Below, one piece after another: positions 45,535 to 56,296 of a stretch of 64,000 nucleotides of DNA. The stretch is taken from positions 62,001 to 126,000 of the forward strand of contig NZ_MAOC01000007.1 of NCBI RefSeq assembly GCF_001884135.1, read 5' to 3'. Origin of the DNA: Bacillus nitratireducens. GTDB lineage: Bacteria > Bacillota > Bacilli > Bacillales > Bacillaceae_G. The notes beneath the pieces are model-generated. The model saw only the letters and a program-made list of their open reading frames with translations. It was not told the origin of the DNA and did no database searches. The translations under genes were made by a program, and so were the position numbers. Each line of letters starts with the position of its first letter. The stretch's first letter is position 1.

Positions 45535-46434
45535 TTAATCTACACGTTTTTCATCCAGTAATTCTGTTATATTCCCCACTTTATATCCTTGTTCCTTCAA
45601 ATTTTTAATCATAGTTTCTAATGCTTCCGTTGTAGATGAAGTAGGATGCATTAGCACGATAGCACCTGGATGTATTTTCCGCATTACTCTCTGCAATAGC
45701 ACGCCTGGTTCTGGTCGCTTCCAATCAATTGTATCTACCGTCCACATAATCGTACCCATTTGAAAATCATCTGCTATCTTTACTACCTCATCCCGAAAAC
45801 TTCCACTTGGAGGAGCAAACCATCTCACCTTTTGATTCGTAGCTACTTCTATCATTTGATTCGTTTTTTGCAATTGCTCTCGTATTTCCTCCGAAGATAA
45901 CGTTTTCATATTGGGGTGTGTGTAAGAATGATTTCCTACTTCTTGATTCGCATCTACAATCATCTTTGCAAACCTCAAATTTTCTTTCACCCAACGTCCT
46001 TCTAAAAAGAAAGTCGCCTTCACATCATGTTTTTTCAATATCTCTAATATACGAGGCAAATACTCATTGCCCCATGCCACATTAATTGTTAATCCCACCA
46101 TTTTTTTATTTGGGTGCCCTCGATAAATGGGAGCTGGTGGTAAATCTTTTAGATGGACACTCGGTGATACTTCCTTGAATTTAAGTTGTTGTTGATCAAA
46201 CTTCTTGAGCGTCTTCATATTATTGTAGGATGCTTCTACATCCACTTGTCTTCCATTATATCCTGGTGTCGCTTTCCAAATCTTATCAATCACCGCATTT
46301 TGCGGAACAACCTCATACTGTTTTGCTTGTTTTTGAATTTCTTCATACAAACTATCTTGAGCAAAAACGGAATAAGAGCCTAAACCAACATATAAAGAAA
46401 ATATTAATATGTATGCAAATATACGAACTTTCAT
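45535..46434 (-). CDS. ylxY: Polysaccharide deacetylase-like protein YlxY
   Basis: The 299-residue protein from ATG 46434 has a signal sequence (MKVRIFAYILIFSLYVGLGS and then YSVFAQ) and a NodB-type fold, so it is exported. Motif 1, normally TFDDG, reads NVAWG, so the usual catalytic aspartates are missing. Motif 2 is intact as GNHSYTHPN. Motif 3 is altered to WFAPPSGSF. B. subtilis YlxY shows, as I recall, the same pattern, so this is likely a family trait. GGGAGGG supports the chosen start. It lies directly after pnp and before mlpA. Activity on peptidoglycan or other polymers is uncertain. Confidence 0.9.
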   Translation of the reverse strand: MKVRIFAYILIFSLYVGLGSYSVFAQDSLYEEIQKQAKQYEVVPQNAVIDKIWKATPGYNGRQVDVEASYNNMKTLKKFDQQQLKFKEVSPSVHLKDLPPAPIYRGHPNKKMVGLTINVAWGNEYLPRILEILKKHDVKATFFLEGRWVKENLRFAKMIVDANQEVGNHSYTHPNMKTLSSEEIREQLQKTNQMIEVATNQKVRWFAPPSGSFRDEVVKIADDFQMGTIMWTVDTIDWKRPEPGVLLQRVMRKIHPGAIVLMHPTSSTTEALETMIKNLKEQGYKVGNITELLDEKRVD

Positions 46435-46565
46435 ATAAACCCTCCCATTAACTATATAAAAAGAAAACCATTTTCTTCTTATCTTTGTTAATTTGAGCGT
46501 TATGATGAAAACTATACCTATACTGACATAAAAATATATGCAAATCATGTTTTTTACATAACAAA

Positions 46566-46588
46566 AAAAGCCAGTTTAACTGGCTTTT
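46566..46588 (-). terminator. Terminator of pnp
   Basis: AAAAGCCAG and CTGGCTTTT form a perfect 9-bp stem with a 5-base loop just after the pnp stop. Seven T residues follow on the minus strand. Confidence 0.88.
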
Positions 46589-46590
46589 AC

Positions 46591-48729
46591 TTATTGCTGC
46601 TCTTGTTTATTTTCTTCTTTCGCAGCTTCTTTTTCTTGCTCTTCTTTTAGCAATACTTTTCTAGATAGGTTCACACGACCTTGCTTGTCAATCTCGATAA
46701 CTTTAACTGTAATTACATCACCGATTTTCACAACGTCTTCTACTTTACCTACACGCTCAAGTGCCAATTCAGAAATGTGGACTAATCCATCTTTACCGCT
46801 GAATAATTCAACGAAAGCACCGAATTTCTCAACACGTTTCACTTTTCCTTCGTAGATTTCACCTACTTGTACTTCACGAACGATATCTTCGATAATTTTC
46901 TTAGCTTTGTCATTCATTTCTTGATTTATTGAAGAAATGAATACTGTACCATCTTGCTCGATATCAATTTTAACGCCAGTTTCTTCAATAATTTTATTGA
47001 TTTGTTTACCGCTCGGCCCAATAACGTCACGGATTTTATCTGGGTTAATTGTCATTGTAATGATCTTTGGAGCATACGCTGATAATTCAGTACGTGGCTC
47101 TGCAATAACAGATAACATATGATTTAGAATGTGCACACGACCAACTTTCGCCTGTTGTAATGCCTCTTCTAAAATTTCACGAGATAGACCATCGATTTTA
47201 ATGTCCATTTGCAGTGCAGTTACACCTTTTGCTGTACCTGCTACTTTAAAGTCCATATCACCTAAATGATCTTCCATACCTTGAATATCAGATAAAATTG
47301 TGTAATGCTCACCAGTTTTAACTAGACCCATTGCAATACCTGCAACTGGTGCTTTAAGTGGAACACCAGCATCCATCATTGCTAAAGTACTACCACAAAT
47401 ACTTGCTTGTGAAGTAGAACCATTTGATTCTAAAACTTCAGATACAAGACGTACTGTATATGGGAAATCTTTTTCAGATGGAATTACAGGCTCAAGAGCA
47501 CGTTCTCCTAGTGCACCGTGACCAATTTCACGACGCCCTGGTCCACGCATCGGTCTTGTTTCACCAACACTAAATGATGGGAAATTGTAATGGTGCATAA
47601 AGCGTTTTGATTCTTCTACACCAAGACCATCTAAAATTTGTACATCGCCTAATGCACCTAATGTACAAATACTTAGTGCTTGTGTTTGTCCACGTGTGAA
47701 TAAACCAGAACCGTGTGTACGAGATAAAATACCAACCTCTGATGCTAATGGACGGATTTCGTCACCTTTACGGCCATCTGGGCGGATTTTTTCAACTGTA
47801 ATAAGACGACGTACTTCTTCTTTTACAATTTTATATAAAATCTCACTTACTTGTCCTAATGTGTCAGCGTCAGCTTCCTGCGCTTCGTAATGTTCAATTA
47901 CACGCTTTTTCACTTCGTTAATTGCATCTTCACGTGCATGCTTTTCATGTACTTGAATCGCTGAATGCATATCTTTCTCAGCCATTTCACGTACAGCTTG
48001 ATTAAGATCAGCGTCAACTTCATAAAGTTTTACTGCTAATTTCTCTTTACCTACAGCTTGTACAATCTCTTCTTGGAATGCAATTAGACGTTTAATTTCG
48101 TCATGACCAAACATAATCGCTTCTAACATTGTTTCTTCAGGTACTTGATCTGCTCCTGCTTCAACCATGTTAATTGCATCTTTCGTACCAGCTACAACTA
48201 GGTGAATATCACTTTGTTCTTGCTGTTCTACTGTTGGATTAATAACGAACTCGCCATTAATACGACCAACTGTTGCACCAGCGATTGGGCCTTCAAATGG
48301 AATATCTGAAATCGATAACGCTAATGAAGAACCAAACATAGCTGCCATTTCAGAAGAACAATCTTGATCAACACTCATTACAATGCTGACAACTTGTACT
48401 TCGTTACGGAAACCATCTGCGAAAAGTGGACGAATTGGACGGTCGATTAAACGACTTGCCAAAATTGCTTTTTCACTTGGACGGCCTTCACGCTTAATAA
48501 AGCCGCCTGGAATTTTTCCGACTGCATATAAACGCTCTTCATAGTTTACTGTAAGTGGGAAGAAATCTACATTTTTTGGCTCTTTTGATGCAGTTGCTGT
48601 AGATAGAACTGCTGTGTCGCCATATCTTACTAATACTGCTCCGTTCGCTTGTTTTGCAAGCTGACTTGTTTCAATTGTTAGCTGACGACCAGCTAAATCT
48701 ATCGAGAAGACTTGCTTTTCCTGACTCAT
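46591..48729 (-). CDS. pnp: Polynucleotide phosphorylase
   Basis: PNPase degrades RNA from the 3' end using phosphate and is the main 3' exonuclease of Bacillus. The 712-residue protein has two RNase PH domains (the first with [16 protein letters not shown], the second with [19 protein letters not shown]). A KH domain follows ([20 protein letters not shown]), then an S1 domain ([20 protein letters not shown]) and a charged tail. GAGGGG precedes the ATG. It follows rpsO, whose terminator may be partly read through, as in the classic rpsO-pnp arrangement. Confidence 0.98.
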   Translation of the reverse strand: MSQEKQVFSIDLAGRQLTIETSQLAKQANGAVLVRYGDTAVLSTATASKEPKNVDFFPLTVNYEERLYAVGKIPGGFIKREGRPSEKAILASRLIDRPIRPLFADGFRNEVQVVSIVMSVDQDCSSEMAAMFGSSLALSISDIPFEGPIAGATVGRINGEFVINPTVEQQEQSDIHLVVAGTKDAINMVEAGADQVPEETMLEAIMFGHDEIKRLIAFQEEIVQAVGKEKLAVKLYEVDADLNQAVREMAEKDMHSAIQVHEKHAREDAINEVKKRVIEHYEAQEADADTLGQVSEILYKIVKEEVRRLITVEKIRPDGRKGDEIRPLASEVGILSRTHGSGLFTRGQTQALSICTLGALGDVQILDGLGVEESKRFMHHYNFPSFSVGETRPMRGPGRREIGHGALGERALEPVIPSEKDFPYTVRLVSEVLESNGSTSQASICGSTLAMMDAGVPLKAPVAGIAMGLVKTGEHYTILSDIQGMEDHLGDMDFKVAGTAKGVTALQMDIKIDGLSREILEEALQQAKVGRVHILNHMLSVIAEPRTELSAYAPKIITMTINPDKIRDVIGPSGKQINKIIEETGVKIDIEQDGTVFISSINQEMNDKAKKIIEDIVREVQVGEIYEGKVKRVEKFGAFVELFSGKDGLVHISELALERVGKVEDVVKIGDVITVKVIEIDKQGRVNLSRKVLLKEEQEKEAAKEENKQEQQ

Positions 48730-48864
48730 TTAAGTACCCCTCTCAATTTAAAATATTCAATTCTTCTATGTAAATGGATAGTATATCACAATATTCTTTC
48801 CTCTAGTATTGCCGAAAATTTAATAAGCTATAAAGAGTAGAAGATATATTTTTACCTAACAAAA

Positions 48865-48884
48865 AAGCGGGAATATTCCCGCTT
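48865..48884 (-). terminator. Terminator between rpsO and pnp
   Basis: AAGCGGG and CCCGCTT form a 7-bp GC-rich stem. Six T residues follow on the minus strand, just after the rpsO stop. Confidence 0.85.
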
Positions 48885-48890
48885 CTTTGA

Positions 48891-49160
48891 CTATCGACGT
48901 AAGCCAAGCTTTGTGATTAATTCACGGTAACGTGTGATATCGCTATTACGAAGGTAAGTAAGTAAGTTACGACGTTTACCAACCATCTTTAATAGACCAC
49001 GACGTGAATGATGATCCTTCTTGTGAGTACGTAAGTGCTCGTTTAGAGTGTTAATTTGCTCCGTTAGGACAGCAATTTGAACCTCTGGAGAACCAGTATC
49101 AGTCTCATGAGTTCTAAATTGTGCAATGATTTCATTTTTACGCTCTTGTGTTAAAGCCAT
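48891..49160 (-). CDS. rpsO: Ribosomal protein S15
   Basis: S15 is a primary 16S rRNA-binding protein of the small subunit. The 89-residue sequence ([20 protein letters not shown] to LITKLGLRR) matches the family throughout, including [16 protein letters not shown] and [30 protein letters not shown] precedes the ATG. The upstream region of about 75 nt has features of an S15-binding leader. pnp follows after a terminator. Confidence 0.99.
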
Positions 49161-49175
49161 CCTATTTCACCTCCT

Positions 49176-49250
49176 ATTAATTAAACCCCCAGTTACCTAG
49201 CAAGCGTCGGTGAGTCGCAATGCCAAGCAATGGTTGTCATAAAGTACATA
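49176..49250 (-). promoter_or_regulatory. Candidate S15-binding leader of rpsO
   Basis: The minus-strand segment before rpsO contains TTGCTTGGCATTGCGACTCA followed by CCGACGCTTGCTAGGTAACT, which can fold into nested short hairpins (GCGA and ACGC around CTCACCG). S15 autoregulation through its mRNA leader is known in related Bacillales. The match here is from general shape and position only. Confidence 0.42.
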
Positions 49251-49260
49251 ACATAGAATA

Positions 49261-50232
49261 CTACTTTTCATTTGAAAAAGCAAGTATATTCTTTGCGCTT
49301 GAAAAATATTCTTGGGCGATTTTCTTATCTTTCGCGATTTGTGCGACTAACTCATCAATACCATTAAACTTTTTTTCTTCTCTTATACGCATATGCCACT
49401 CCACCGTGACACTTTGATCGTATATATCTTTATTAAATTCAAATAGATGTACTTCAATAGATAATTGGCGCTCATTCTCTTTAAAAGTTGGTTTATATCC
49501 AATATTACATACGCCATCGTGCCATTCATCGTGAACTTTCAATCTCACTGCATATACACCTACAGGTGGGAGTAGATATTCATCACTTAAACCTACATTT
49601 GCAGTTGGAAAGCCAATTTGGCGTCCACGCTTATCACCGTGCACAACTGTTCCTTCTACCGTATAAGCTCTCCCTAAAATAGATGGAATCTGCTCCATTT
49701 CTCCATTTCGAATTAACTTTCGTAATGAAGTAGAACTTACTTTTTCTTCTTGATATTCAACTTTTTCGATCACGGTCTGTGTAAACTCCCCTCTTGCATG
49801 AAATGGTAAAGTCTCCATCTTCCCTTTCCCTAAACGTCCATATGAATAATCAAATCCTGCTACTACATGCTTTACGTTTAAATCAATAATATAATCATCT
49901 ACAAATTGTTGTGGTAATAATCCTGCAAATGATTCATCAAATTTAATAACATATAATATATCGATTCCTAAACTTTCGACTATTTTTTCTTTATCACGCA
50001 TTGGTGTAATATACTCCACATGCGCTTCCTTTTTCCCTAAAACAACAGATGGATGAGGATAAAATGTCATAACTGCACTTTTATATCCCCGTTCATCCGC
50101 TATTTGCTTCGCAGTTCGAATCACACATTGATGTCCTAAATGAATGCCATCAAAAAATCCTAATGCCATTACAGTAGGTGGTAATTCTAATTTATTTTGT
50201 TCATGTGGATGAGTTAAATGAATAAGTTTCAC
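49261..50232 (-). CDS. ribC: Bifunctional riboflavin kinase/FAD synthetase
   Basis: RibC (RibF) converts riboflavin to FMN and then FAD. The 323-residue protein has an N-terminal adenylyltransferase domain with the nucleotide-binding segment LGFFDGIHLGHQCVI and FYPHPSVVL. The C-terminal kinase domain shows GTVVHGDKRGRQIGFPTANV. I start it at GTG 50232, 9 bases after AAGGTG; the other GTG four codons upstream overlaps that site. It follows truB after about 30 bp and precedes rpsO, as in B. subtilis. Confidence 0.95.
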   Translation of the reverse strand: MKLIHLTHPHEQNKLELPPTVMALGFFDGIHLGHQCVIRTAKQIADERGYKSAVMTFYPHPSVVLGKKEAHVEYITPMRDKEKIVESLGIDILYVIKFDESFAGLLPQQFVDDYIIDLNVKHVVAGFDYSYGRLGKGKMETLPFHARGEFTQTVIEKVEYQEEKVSSTSLRKLIRNGEMEQIPSILGRAYTVEGTVVHGDKRGRQIGFPTANVGLSDEYLLPPVGVYAVRLKVHDEWHDGVCNIGYKPTFKENERQLSIEVHLFEFNKDIYDQSVTVEWHMRIREEKKFNGIDELVAQIAKDKKIAQEYFSSAKNILAFSNEK

Positions 50233-50275
50233 GCTTGAATTCACCTTTTTCTGTAATAATCCTTCCGATAATTCA

Positions 50276-51199
50276 TTATAGCTTTAGTTCTTGATTATTC
50301 ACAAGTACTTTCATTGGCTTTAGCATACCAGGGTGTTTTGGGTGGTGCTCATAAATCGCTAAGCAACAATCATTTTTATCAAATACTGTAATAAATGGTG
50401 CTGTTATTTCTAATTCATTCTTTAAGAACATACCATTTTTTATTTTTTCTGCTTGCTTTTCATCTACAACCATTTTCGGAAACTTACTTAACGCTTCGTC
50501 AATTGAAATGAAGATAGACTCTACTGTTCCATTTTGCACGTTTTCTTCAATTTCTTCAAATGATATGCAATCTTTTAGTAAAAATTCACCAGATGCTGTT
50601 CTTACAAGATGGGACATGTGTGATGGAAAACCAAGTTTTTCACCAATCATTACTGCTAGCGTTCTTACATATGTTCCTTTACTACACGTTACACGGAAAC
50701 GGAATGAAATGTTTTCCCCTTCAAAAACTTCACGTTCATCAAGTAATACAAATTCGTGAATTGTAATTGTACGAACTGGACGTTCAACCTCTTGACCTGC
50801 TCTAGCATATTCGTATAGTTTTTTCCCGTTTACTTTTACAGCTGAAAACATCGGTGGCATTTGTTCAATTGTTCCTGTTAACTTTGCAAGAACATCTTCT
50901 ACTTCTTTTCGTGTAATAACACGATCTACATTTTTCGTTTCTACAACTTCACCCGAAGCATCTTCAGTCGTCGTAGAAAATCCTAATGTTACTTCACCTT
51001 CATACGTTTTCGTCTCACTTGTTAAAAATTGTGCAATTTTCGTTGCTTTACCAACACAAATCGGTAATACGCCCGTTACATCTGGATCTAATGTTCCCGT
51101 ATGACCAATTCGTTTCTCACGTAAAATCTTCCTTAATTTAAATACACAATCATGTGACGTCATGCCTTTCGGCTTATGTAATAATACTACACCTTCCAT
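50276..51199 (-). CDS. truB: tRNA pseudouridine-55 synthase TruB
   Basis: TruB forms pseudouridine 55 in the T-loop of tRNAs. The 307-residue protein has the catalytic aspartate in HTGTLDPDVTGVLPICVGKA, the family segments LHKPKGMTSHD and PPMFSAVKVNGKKLYEYARA, and a C-terminal PUA-like region. It lies between rbfA and ribC. The rbfA terminator (51262-51287) stands upstream, so truB-ribC may be expressed by readthrough or from another promoter. Confidence 0.97.
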   Translation of the reverse strand: MEGVVLLHKPKGMTSHDCVFKLRKILREKRIGHTGTLDPDVTGVLPICVGKATKIAQFLTSETKTYEGEVTLGFSTTTEDASGEVVETKNVDRVITRKEVEDVLAKLTGTIEQMPPMFSAVKVNGKKLYEYARAGQEVERPVRTITIHEFVLLDEREVFEGENISFRFRVTCSKGTYVRTLAVMIGEKLGFPSHMSHLVRTASGEFLLKDCISFEEIEENVQNGTVESIFISIDEALSKFPKMVVDEKQAEKIKNGMFLKNELEITAPFITVFDKNDCCLAIYEHHPKHPGMLKPMKVLVNNQELKL

Positions 51200-51261
51200 A
51201 TATGTTCACCTCATCATAATTCTTTCATAATAAATATCCAAAACTTATTTTGCATTGAAAA

Positions 51262-51287
51262 AATGGATAGACATATGTCTATCCATT
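51262..51287 (-). terminator. Terminator after rbfA
   Basis: AATGGATAGACAT and ATGTCTATCCATT form a self-complementary 26-base palindrome overlapping the rbfA stop. Six T residues follow on the minus strand. Confidence 0.85.
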
Positions 51288-51642
51288 ATTCTTCACGTTT
51301 ACCTTCTTTATTAATTTCATGTAAAAGTGTATCAATTCGATGACCATATCCGATAGACTCATCAAATTCAAAAGAAATTTCCGGTGTTTTACGAAGACGA
51401 ATACGTTGGCCAATTTCTGAACGAATGAAGCCTTTTGCCTTCGCTAAACCTTTTAATGTACTTTCTTTCTGTTCTTCATCACCTAAAACAGAAATATATA
51501 CTGTAGCAATTTGTAAATCTCCACTCACTTGTACATCTGTTACTGTAACAAATCCGACACGTGGATCTTTAATTTTACGACTGATGATGTCGCCTAATTC
51601 TTTTTTCATTTGCTCGCCTACACGGTTTGCACGTAATTTCAT
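51286..51642 (-). CDS. rbfA: Ribosome-binding factor A
   Basis: RbfA is a late-acting maturation factor for the 30S subunit with a KH-like fold. The 118-residue sequence begins [20 protein letters not shown] and contains [19 protein letters not shown] and [15 protein letters not shown], typical of the family. GAGGTGAAGAATT precedes the ATG. It ends the rimP-nusA-rnpM-rplGA-infB-ylxP-rbfA unit. Confidence 0.97.
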   Translation of the reverse strand: MKLRANRVGEQMKKELGDIISRKIKDPRVGFVTVTDVQVSGDLQIATVYISVLGDEEQKESTLKGLAKAKGFIRSEIGQRIRLRKTPEISFEFDESIGYGHRIDTLLHEINKEGKREE

Positions 51643-51657
51643 AATTCTTCACCTCAT

Positions 51658-51939
51658 TCAGTACCATTCCAATTGTGTTATCGTACGTTCAATTTCAGGA
51701 AATGAATCGATGTACTCGAGTACACGATTCATTTCTTTTTCACAGATAACACGATTTGAGGATACGGAAACAATTGCAATTTCTGTACGTTGCCATACAT
51801 CTTGATGCCCTACTTCTGAAACAGCTACGTTATAACGCTGCTTCACACGAGTTAGCACCCTTTGCAAAATTGCTCGTTTCTCTTTTAAAGAATGCACATC
51901 GTAAATCATACACTCGAATGAGAGTGAAGCGATAATCAT
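51658..51939 (-). CDS. ylxP: YlxP, DUF503 protein
   Basis: This 93-residue DUF503 protein begins [20 protein letters not shown] and contains [20 protein letters not shown]. It is conserved between infB and rbfA in Firmicutes and has been proposed to help ribosome maturation. Its start overlaps the end of infB by 4 bp (ATGA), so translation is coupled. Confidence 0.9.
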   Translation of the reverse strand: MIIASLSFECMIYDVHSLKEKRAILQRVLTRVKQRYNVAVSEVGHQDVWQRTEIAIVSVSSNRVICEKEMNRVLEYIDSFPEIERTITQLEWY

Positions 51940-54005
51940 CGCTTCACTTCTTCCATAATGTACGCTTCAATGATGTCCCCTTCTTTAAGATCATTATATC
52001 TCTCAATTGTAATACCACACTCATAGTTTTGTGCAACTTCTTTTACGTCGTCTTTGAAACGTTTTAACGTATCAAGTTGTCCTTCGAAGACTACTACGCC
52101 ATCACGGATAATACGAACGCCACTATCACGTGTAATTTTACCGTCGATTACGTAACAACCTGCGATTGTTCCAACTTTTGTTACTTTGAACGTTTGACGT
52201 ACTTCCGCTTGACCGATTACTTTTTCTTCGAATTCTGGATCCAGCATACCTTGCATTGCTGATTCGATTTCTTCGATTACTTTATAGATAATACGGTGTA
52301 AACGAACATCAACGTTCTCTAATTCAGCTGTACGCTTCGCATTCACATCAGGGCGTACGTTAAATCCAATTATAATTGCATTAGATGCAGAAGCTAAAAT
52401 AACATCAGATTCTGTAATCGCACCTACGCCTGTATGGATAATTTTCACTTTTACGCCTTCAACATCAATTTTACGAAGTGATGCTGCCATTGCTTCAACA
52501 GAACCTTGTACGTCTGCTTTCACAATTAAGTTAATTTCTTTTACATCGCCCTCTTGGATTTGTTGGAATAAATCTTCAAGGCTTAATTTAGATTTCTCAC
52601 CACGTTGAGCAAGTAACGCTTCTTGTGCACGTGATTCACCGATTTGACGAGCTTTCTTCTCATCAGCGAATGCCATGAAACGATCTCCCGCTTGTGGTAC
52701 TTCATTTAAACCTGTAATTTCAACAGGAGTTGATGGACCAGCAACTTTTACACGACGACCAATATCACTTACCATCGCACGAACACGACCGAATGATGTT
52801 CCAACAACAATTGGATCTCCAACTCGAAGTGTACCGTTTTGAACAAGTAATGTCGCGATAGTTCCTTTACCTTTATCAAGCTGCGCTTCAATTACAGTAC
52901 CAGCTGCATAGCGATTTGGATTTGCTTTATATTCTTCTACTTCACTCACAAGAAGAATCATTTCTAGCAAGTTGTCAATTCCCTCGCCTTGAATTGCAGA
53001 AATTGGTACGAAAATTGTGTCTCCGCCCCAAGCTTCTGGAACTAATTCATATTCTGTTAATTCTTGCATTACACGATCAGGATTTGCCGCTGGTTTATCC
53101 ATTTTATTCACAGCAACAATAATTGGTACTCCAGCTGCTTTCGCATGGCTAATTGCTTCAACTGTTTGTGGCATAACACCGTCATCAGCTGCAACAACAA
53201 GAATTGTAATATCTGTTACTTGTGCACCACGAGCACGCATTGTTGTAAATGCCGCGTGACCTGGTGTATCTAAGAACGTAATTTTCTTATCATTTACATC
53301 AACTTGGTATGCACCGATATGCTGAGTAATTCCACCAGCTTCGCCAGCAGTTACTTTTGAATTACGGATAGAGTCAAGCAATGTTGTTTTACCATGGTCA
53401 ACGTGTCCCATAATTGTAACAACAGCTGGACGTTCTTGTAAGTTTTCTTCATCATCTTGCTCATCGATGAATGTTTCAAATTCAGTTTCACTTACAACTA
53501 CTTCTTCTTCTACTTCAATACCGTAATCAGTAGCAATTAACTCAATTGTATCTTTATCTAAGTCTTGGTTAATTGTCGCCATAATTCCTAGCATGAAGAG
53601 CTTTTTAATAATTTCAGATGGCTCTTTGCTTAACTTCTTAGCAAGGTCACCTACTGTAAGGCTTCCAGAGAAAGTGATTTTATCTGGTGTTTCTACTATT
53701 TGTGTTTGTTGTCTTCCAGCAAAGTTATCTTGACGTTTGTCTTCATTTCCTTTGCCTTTTTTCTTCTTCTTATTATTACTGTTCTTTTTACTGCGAACAA
53801 CTTTCTCTTCTACTTCAAACTCATCTGCAACAGAAGGTTTTTCTGCTCCAGTGTTATATTGATTATCTAATTTGTTTACTACTTCATCTTCTAACATTGT
53901 CATATGATTCGAAACCTCGATATTCATCTCTTTTAGTTTTGTCATAAGATCTTTACTTGAGATATTATTTTTTTTTGCATATTCATGTACTCGAATTTTA
54001 CTCAT
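51936..54005 (-). CDS. infB: Translation initiation factor IF-2
   Basis: IF-2 is the GTPase that delivers initiator tRNA to the ribosome. The 689-residue product from ATG 54005 ([20 protein letters not shown]) has an N-terminal IF2N domain, a short lysine-rich linker with a KKKKKGKG run, and a second IF2N domain. The GTPase follows, with G1 [10 protein letters not shown]3 DTPGHAAF and G4 NKMDKP, then the C-terminal tRNA-binding domains. The frame is open 20 codons further, inside rplGA, but family length and the GGGGGTGAAGGT site favour this start. Confidence 0.97.
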   Translation of the reverse strand: MSKIRVHEYAKKNNISSKDLMTKLKEMNIEVSNHMTMLEDEVVNKLDNQYNTGAEKPSVADEFEVEEKVVRSKKNSNNKKKKKGKGNEDKRQDNFAGRQQTQIVETPDKITFSGSLTVGDLAKKLSKEPSEIIKKLFMLGIMATINQDLDKDTIELIATDYGIEVEEEVVVSETEFETFIDEQDDEENLQERPAVVTIMGHVDHGKTTLLDSIRNSKVTAGEAGGITQHIGAYQVDVNDKKITFLDTPGHAAFTTMRARGAQVTDITILVVAADDGVMPQTVEAISHAKAAGVPIIVAVNKMDKPAANPDRVMQELTEYELVPEAWGGDTIFVPISAIQGEGIDNLLEMILLVSEVEEYKANPNRYAAGTVIEAQLDKGKGTIATLLVQNGTLRVGDPIVVGTSFGRVRAMVSDIGRRVKVAGPSTPVEITGLNEVPQAGDRFMAFADEKKARQIGESRAQEALLAQRGEKSKLSLEDLFQQIQEGDVKEINLIVKADVQGSVEAMAASLRKIDVEGVKVKIIHTGVGAITESDVILASASNAIIIGFNVRPDVNAKRTAELENVDVRLHRIIYKVIEEIESAMQGMLDPEFEEKVIGQAEVRQTFKVTKVGTIAGCYVIDGKITRDSGVRIIRDGVVVFEGQLDTLKRFKDDVKEVAQNYECGITIERYNDLKEGDIIEAYIMEEVKR

Positions 54006-54009
54006 ACCT

Positions 54010-54321
54010 TCACCCCCGGTAATTTGTATCGAGCATGCTACGTAGCTTTTTCGCAAAGCCTTCATCTAACACAGCTACAACGACTCGCTCGTCTCTCCCA
54101 ATCGCATGCCCTAATTGTTGTCGATTTTCGACTTTTCTCATTGGTATGTTGTAGTACGTGGTTTTATCAATGATACGTTTTGTAGTGTTCGCTGACGCAT
54201 CTTCAGAAAGCAATACTAGCTTTGCTTTGCCACTTCGTACTTCTTTTAAAACGAGTTCTTCACCCGAAATAATTTTTCGAGCGCGGTTTGCTAGTCCTAA
54301 AAACGATTTCCAATCGGACAC
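54010..54321 (-). CDS. rplGA: L7Ae-family RNA-binding protein RplGA (YlxQ)
   Basis: This 103-residue protein of the L7Ae/L30e/S12e family starts [20 protein letters not shown] with a GTG codon directly after the rnpM stop. The family segment [20 protein letters not shown] is clear. Such proteins bind kink-turn RNA. Its ribosomal role in Bacillus is not settled. It lies 4 bp from infB in the nusA operon. Confidence 0.92.
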   Translation of the reverse strand: MSDWKSFLGLANRARKIISGEELVLKEVRSGKAKLVLLSEDASANTTKRIIDKTTYYNIPMRKVENRQQLGHAIGRDERVVVAVLDEGFAKKLRSMLDTNYRG

Positions 54322-54594
54322 TTACTTCGACTCCTTCTCAACAAGCTCAAGAAGCTCTTCGTACAGAGAACTGTCGATTTTCGCTTTTAGATGATGTTCC
54401 AAAATATTTTTCTTTTGGGCTTGAATAATGCATTCTTTATCTTTTGACAAATATGCACCTCGTCCTGATTTTTTTCCTGATAAATCAATAGACACTTCGC
54501 CCTCTTTGGAACGAACAATGCGAACGAGCTCTCGTTTTGATTTCATCTCTTGCGTTGCAATACATTTTCGTAACGGAACTTTTCGATTGCTCAT
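54322..54594 (-). CDS. rnpM: RnpM (YlxR), RNase P modulator
   Basis: The 90-residue DUF448 protein from ATG 54594 begins MSNRKVPLRKCIATQEMKSK and has GRGAYLSKDKECI. B. subtilis RnpM binds RNase P RNA and reduces its activity. GAGGTG is 6 bases before this ATG; the other ATG at 54600 would touch it. It is encoded directly between nusA and rplGA, so transcription, tRNA processing and translation factors are coupled in one operon. Confidence 0.93.
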   Translation of the reverse strand: MSNRKVPLRKCIATQEMKSKRELVRIVRSKEGEVSIDLSGKKSGRGAYLSKDKECIIQAQKKNILEHHLKAKIDSSLYEELLELVEKESK

Positions 54595-54605
54595 ACTCAT
54601 CACCT

Positions 54606-55712
54606 CTATTCGATTTCGTCTTCAACTGAATCGAATCCGAATGCGATTACGCTATCTTCTTCTGTTACAATACCAAGTTGTTTCGCATCAGACTCACTTT
54701 TAATATCAATTTTCCAGCCTGTTAATTTAGCTGCAAGACGTGCATTTTGTCCACGCTTACCAATTGCTAATGAAAGCTGGTGGTCTGGAACAACAACAGT
54801 TGTTGCTTTTTCTTCTTCATCTACAAGTACTTTAACAACTTGTGATGGACTTAAAGCATTTGCAACATATTCAACTGGATCATTTGACCAGCGAACGATG
54901 TCAATTTTTTCACCTTTTAGTTCATCTACAATGCGTTGTACACGTTGTCCTTTCGGTCCTACACAAGAACCTACTGGATCAACATCGATATTCTCTGCAT
55001 ACACAGAAATTTTCGAACGATCGCCTGCTTCACGCGCTACAGAGCGAATTTCTACAGTTCCATCATAAATTTCTGGAACTTCCATTTCGAATAAACGTTT
55101 TAAAAGACCAGGATGTGTACGTGATACGTAAATTTGTGGTCCTTTCGTTGTTTTTTCTACTTTTGTAATAAATACGCGAATACGATCATGTGGTTTATAT
55201 TGCTCATTTGGCATTTGCTCACTTACAGGTAATAAAGCTTCTACTTTCCCTAAGCTTACATAGATGAAACGAGCATCTTGGCGCTGTACAATACCAACCA
55301 TAATGTCTTCTTCACGATCACTAAATTCTGAATAAATAACACCACGTTCCGCCTCACGAACTCGTTGTGTTACAACTTGTTTTGCAGTTTGTGCTGCAAT
55401 ACGACCAAAATCTTTTGGCGTTACTTCAATTTCTAGTACGTCGCCATCTTGGTAGTTTGGATTAATTTGTCTTGCCTCTTCTACAGAGATTTCAAGACGT
55501 GGATCAAACACATTATCAACAACGTCTTTACGTGCTAAAACTTGAATTGTTCCCACTTCTGGGTTAAAGCTCACACGAACGTTTTGTGCTTGGTTAAAAT
55601 TGCGTTTATAAGCAGAGATTAATGCTGCTTCAATTGCATCAATAATAATATCTTTGCTAATACCTTTTTCTGACTCTAAAACGAGCAAAGCATCTAACAA
55701 CTCAGTGCTCAT
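54606..55712 (-). CDS. nusA: Transcription termination/antitermination factor NusA
   Basis: NusA binds RNA polymerase and stimulates pausing and termination at weak terminators. The 368-residue protein has an N-terminal polymerase-binding domain (MSTELLDALLVLESEKGISK), an S1 domain and two KH domains (VGSCVGPKGQRVQRIVDELK and LSLAIGKRGQNARLAAKLTG). There are no C-terminal acidic repeats, as usual in Gram-positives. It follows rimP by 17 bp. In B. subtilis NusA represses its own operon through a NusA-dependent leader terminator; a weak terminator in the matching position is seen here at 56297-56314. Confidence 0.98.
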   Translation of the reverse strand: MSTELLDALLVLESEKGISKDIIIDAIEAALISAYKRNFNQAQNVRVSFNPEVGTIQVLARKDVVDNVFDPRLEISVEEARQINPNYQDGDVLEIEVTPKDFGRIAAQTAKQVVTQRVREAERGVIYSEFSDREEDIMVGIVQRQDARFIYVSLGKVEALLPVSEQMPNEQYKPHDRIRVFITKVEKTTKGPQIYVSRTHPGLLKRLFEMEVPEIYDGTVEIRSVAREAGDRSKISVYAENIDVDPVGSCVGPKGQRVQRIVDELKGEKIDIVRWSNDPVEYVANALSPSQVVKVLVDEEEKATTVVVPDHQLSLAIGKRGQNARLAAKLTGWKIDIKSESDAKQLGIVTEEDSVIAFGFDSVEDEIE

Positions 55713-55729
55713 GAAGATCCCCCTTCTTA

Positions 55730-56200
55730 CTAAAACGTAACAGCAAGTCGCGCATTGGCAACTTTATCCATTGGAATTTGGATTTCTTTTTTACGTGTTT
55801 TAATTGTTAATAGTAGTGTAATTGTAGTACCGTCGTAGGAAAGTAGCTTTCCTTCAAACATTTTTTCACCATCAATCGGCTCATATGTTTTAATTGCCAC
55901 TTGTTTCCCTACCGCTTGCTGGAAGTCTTTCTCTTTCTTTAATGGGCGTTCCGCTCCAGGAGATGATACATCCAAAAAGTAAAGATGAGGAATTGGGTCC
56001 TCTTTATCTAAAGCTTCGCTTAAACGTTCACTTACCGCACCGCATTCTTCAATGTCGACTCCCTTTTCAGAATCGATGAATACGCGTAAGAACCAGTCTT
56101 GTCCTTCTTGCACATACTCTACATCTACAAGTTCAAGATTTAACTCCTCAACGATCGGCTGCGCAAATGCTTCTACAACTTCTGTGACTTTCTTATCCAT
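55730..56200 (-). CDS. rimP: Ribosome maturation factor RimP
   Basis: RimP helps 30S subunit assembly. The 156-residue product from ATG 56200 starts [20 protein letters not shown] and shows [17 protein letters not shown] and [29 protein letters not shown] precedes this ATG; the frame upstream to 56254 has no such site. It is the first gene of the nusA-infB operon, downstream of a weak leader terminator. Confidence 0.95.
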   Translation of the reverse strand: MDKKVTEVVEAFAQPIVEELNLELVDVEYVQEGQDWFLRVFIDSEKGVDIEECGAVSERLSEALDKEDPIPHLYFLDVSSPGAERPLKKEKDFQQAVGKQVAIKTYEPIDGEKMFEGKLLSYDGTTITLLLTIKTRKKEIQIPMDKVANARLAVTF

Positions 56201-56296
56201 AAACAGCCTCCTTCCTGCCGTCATGTACCATTTACAAGAAAAGATCCCGTTCATTCAGACGGTCTATCTTCTTCTTTCTCGTTAGCTAACAAAAGC

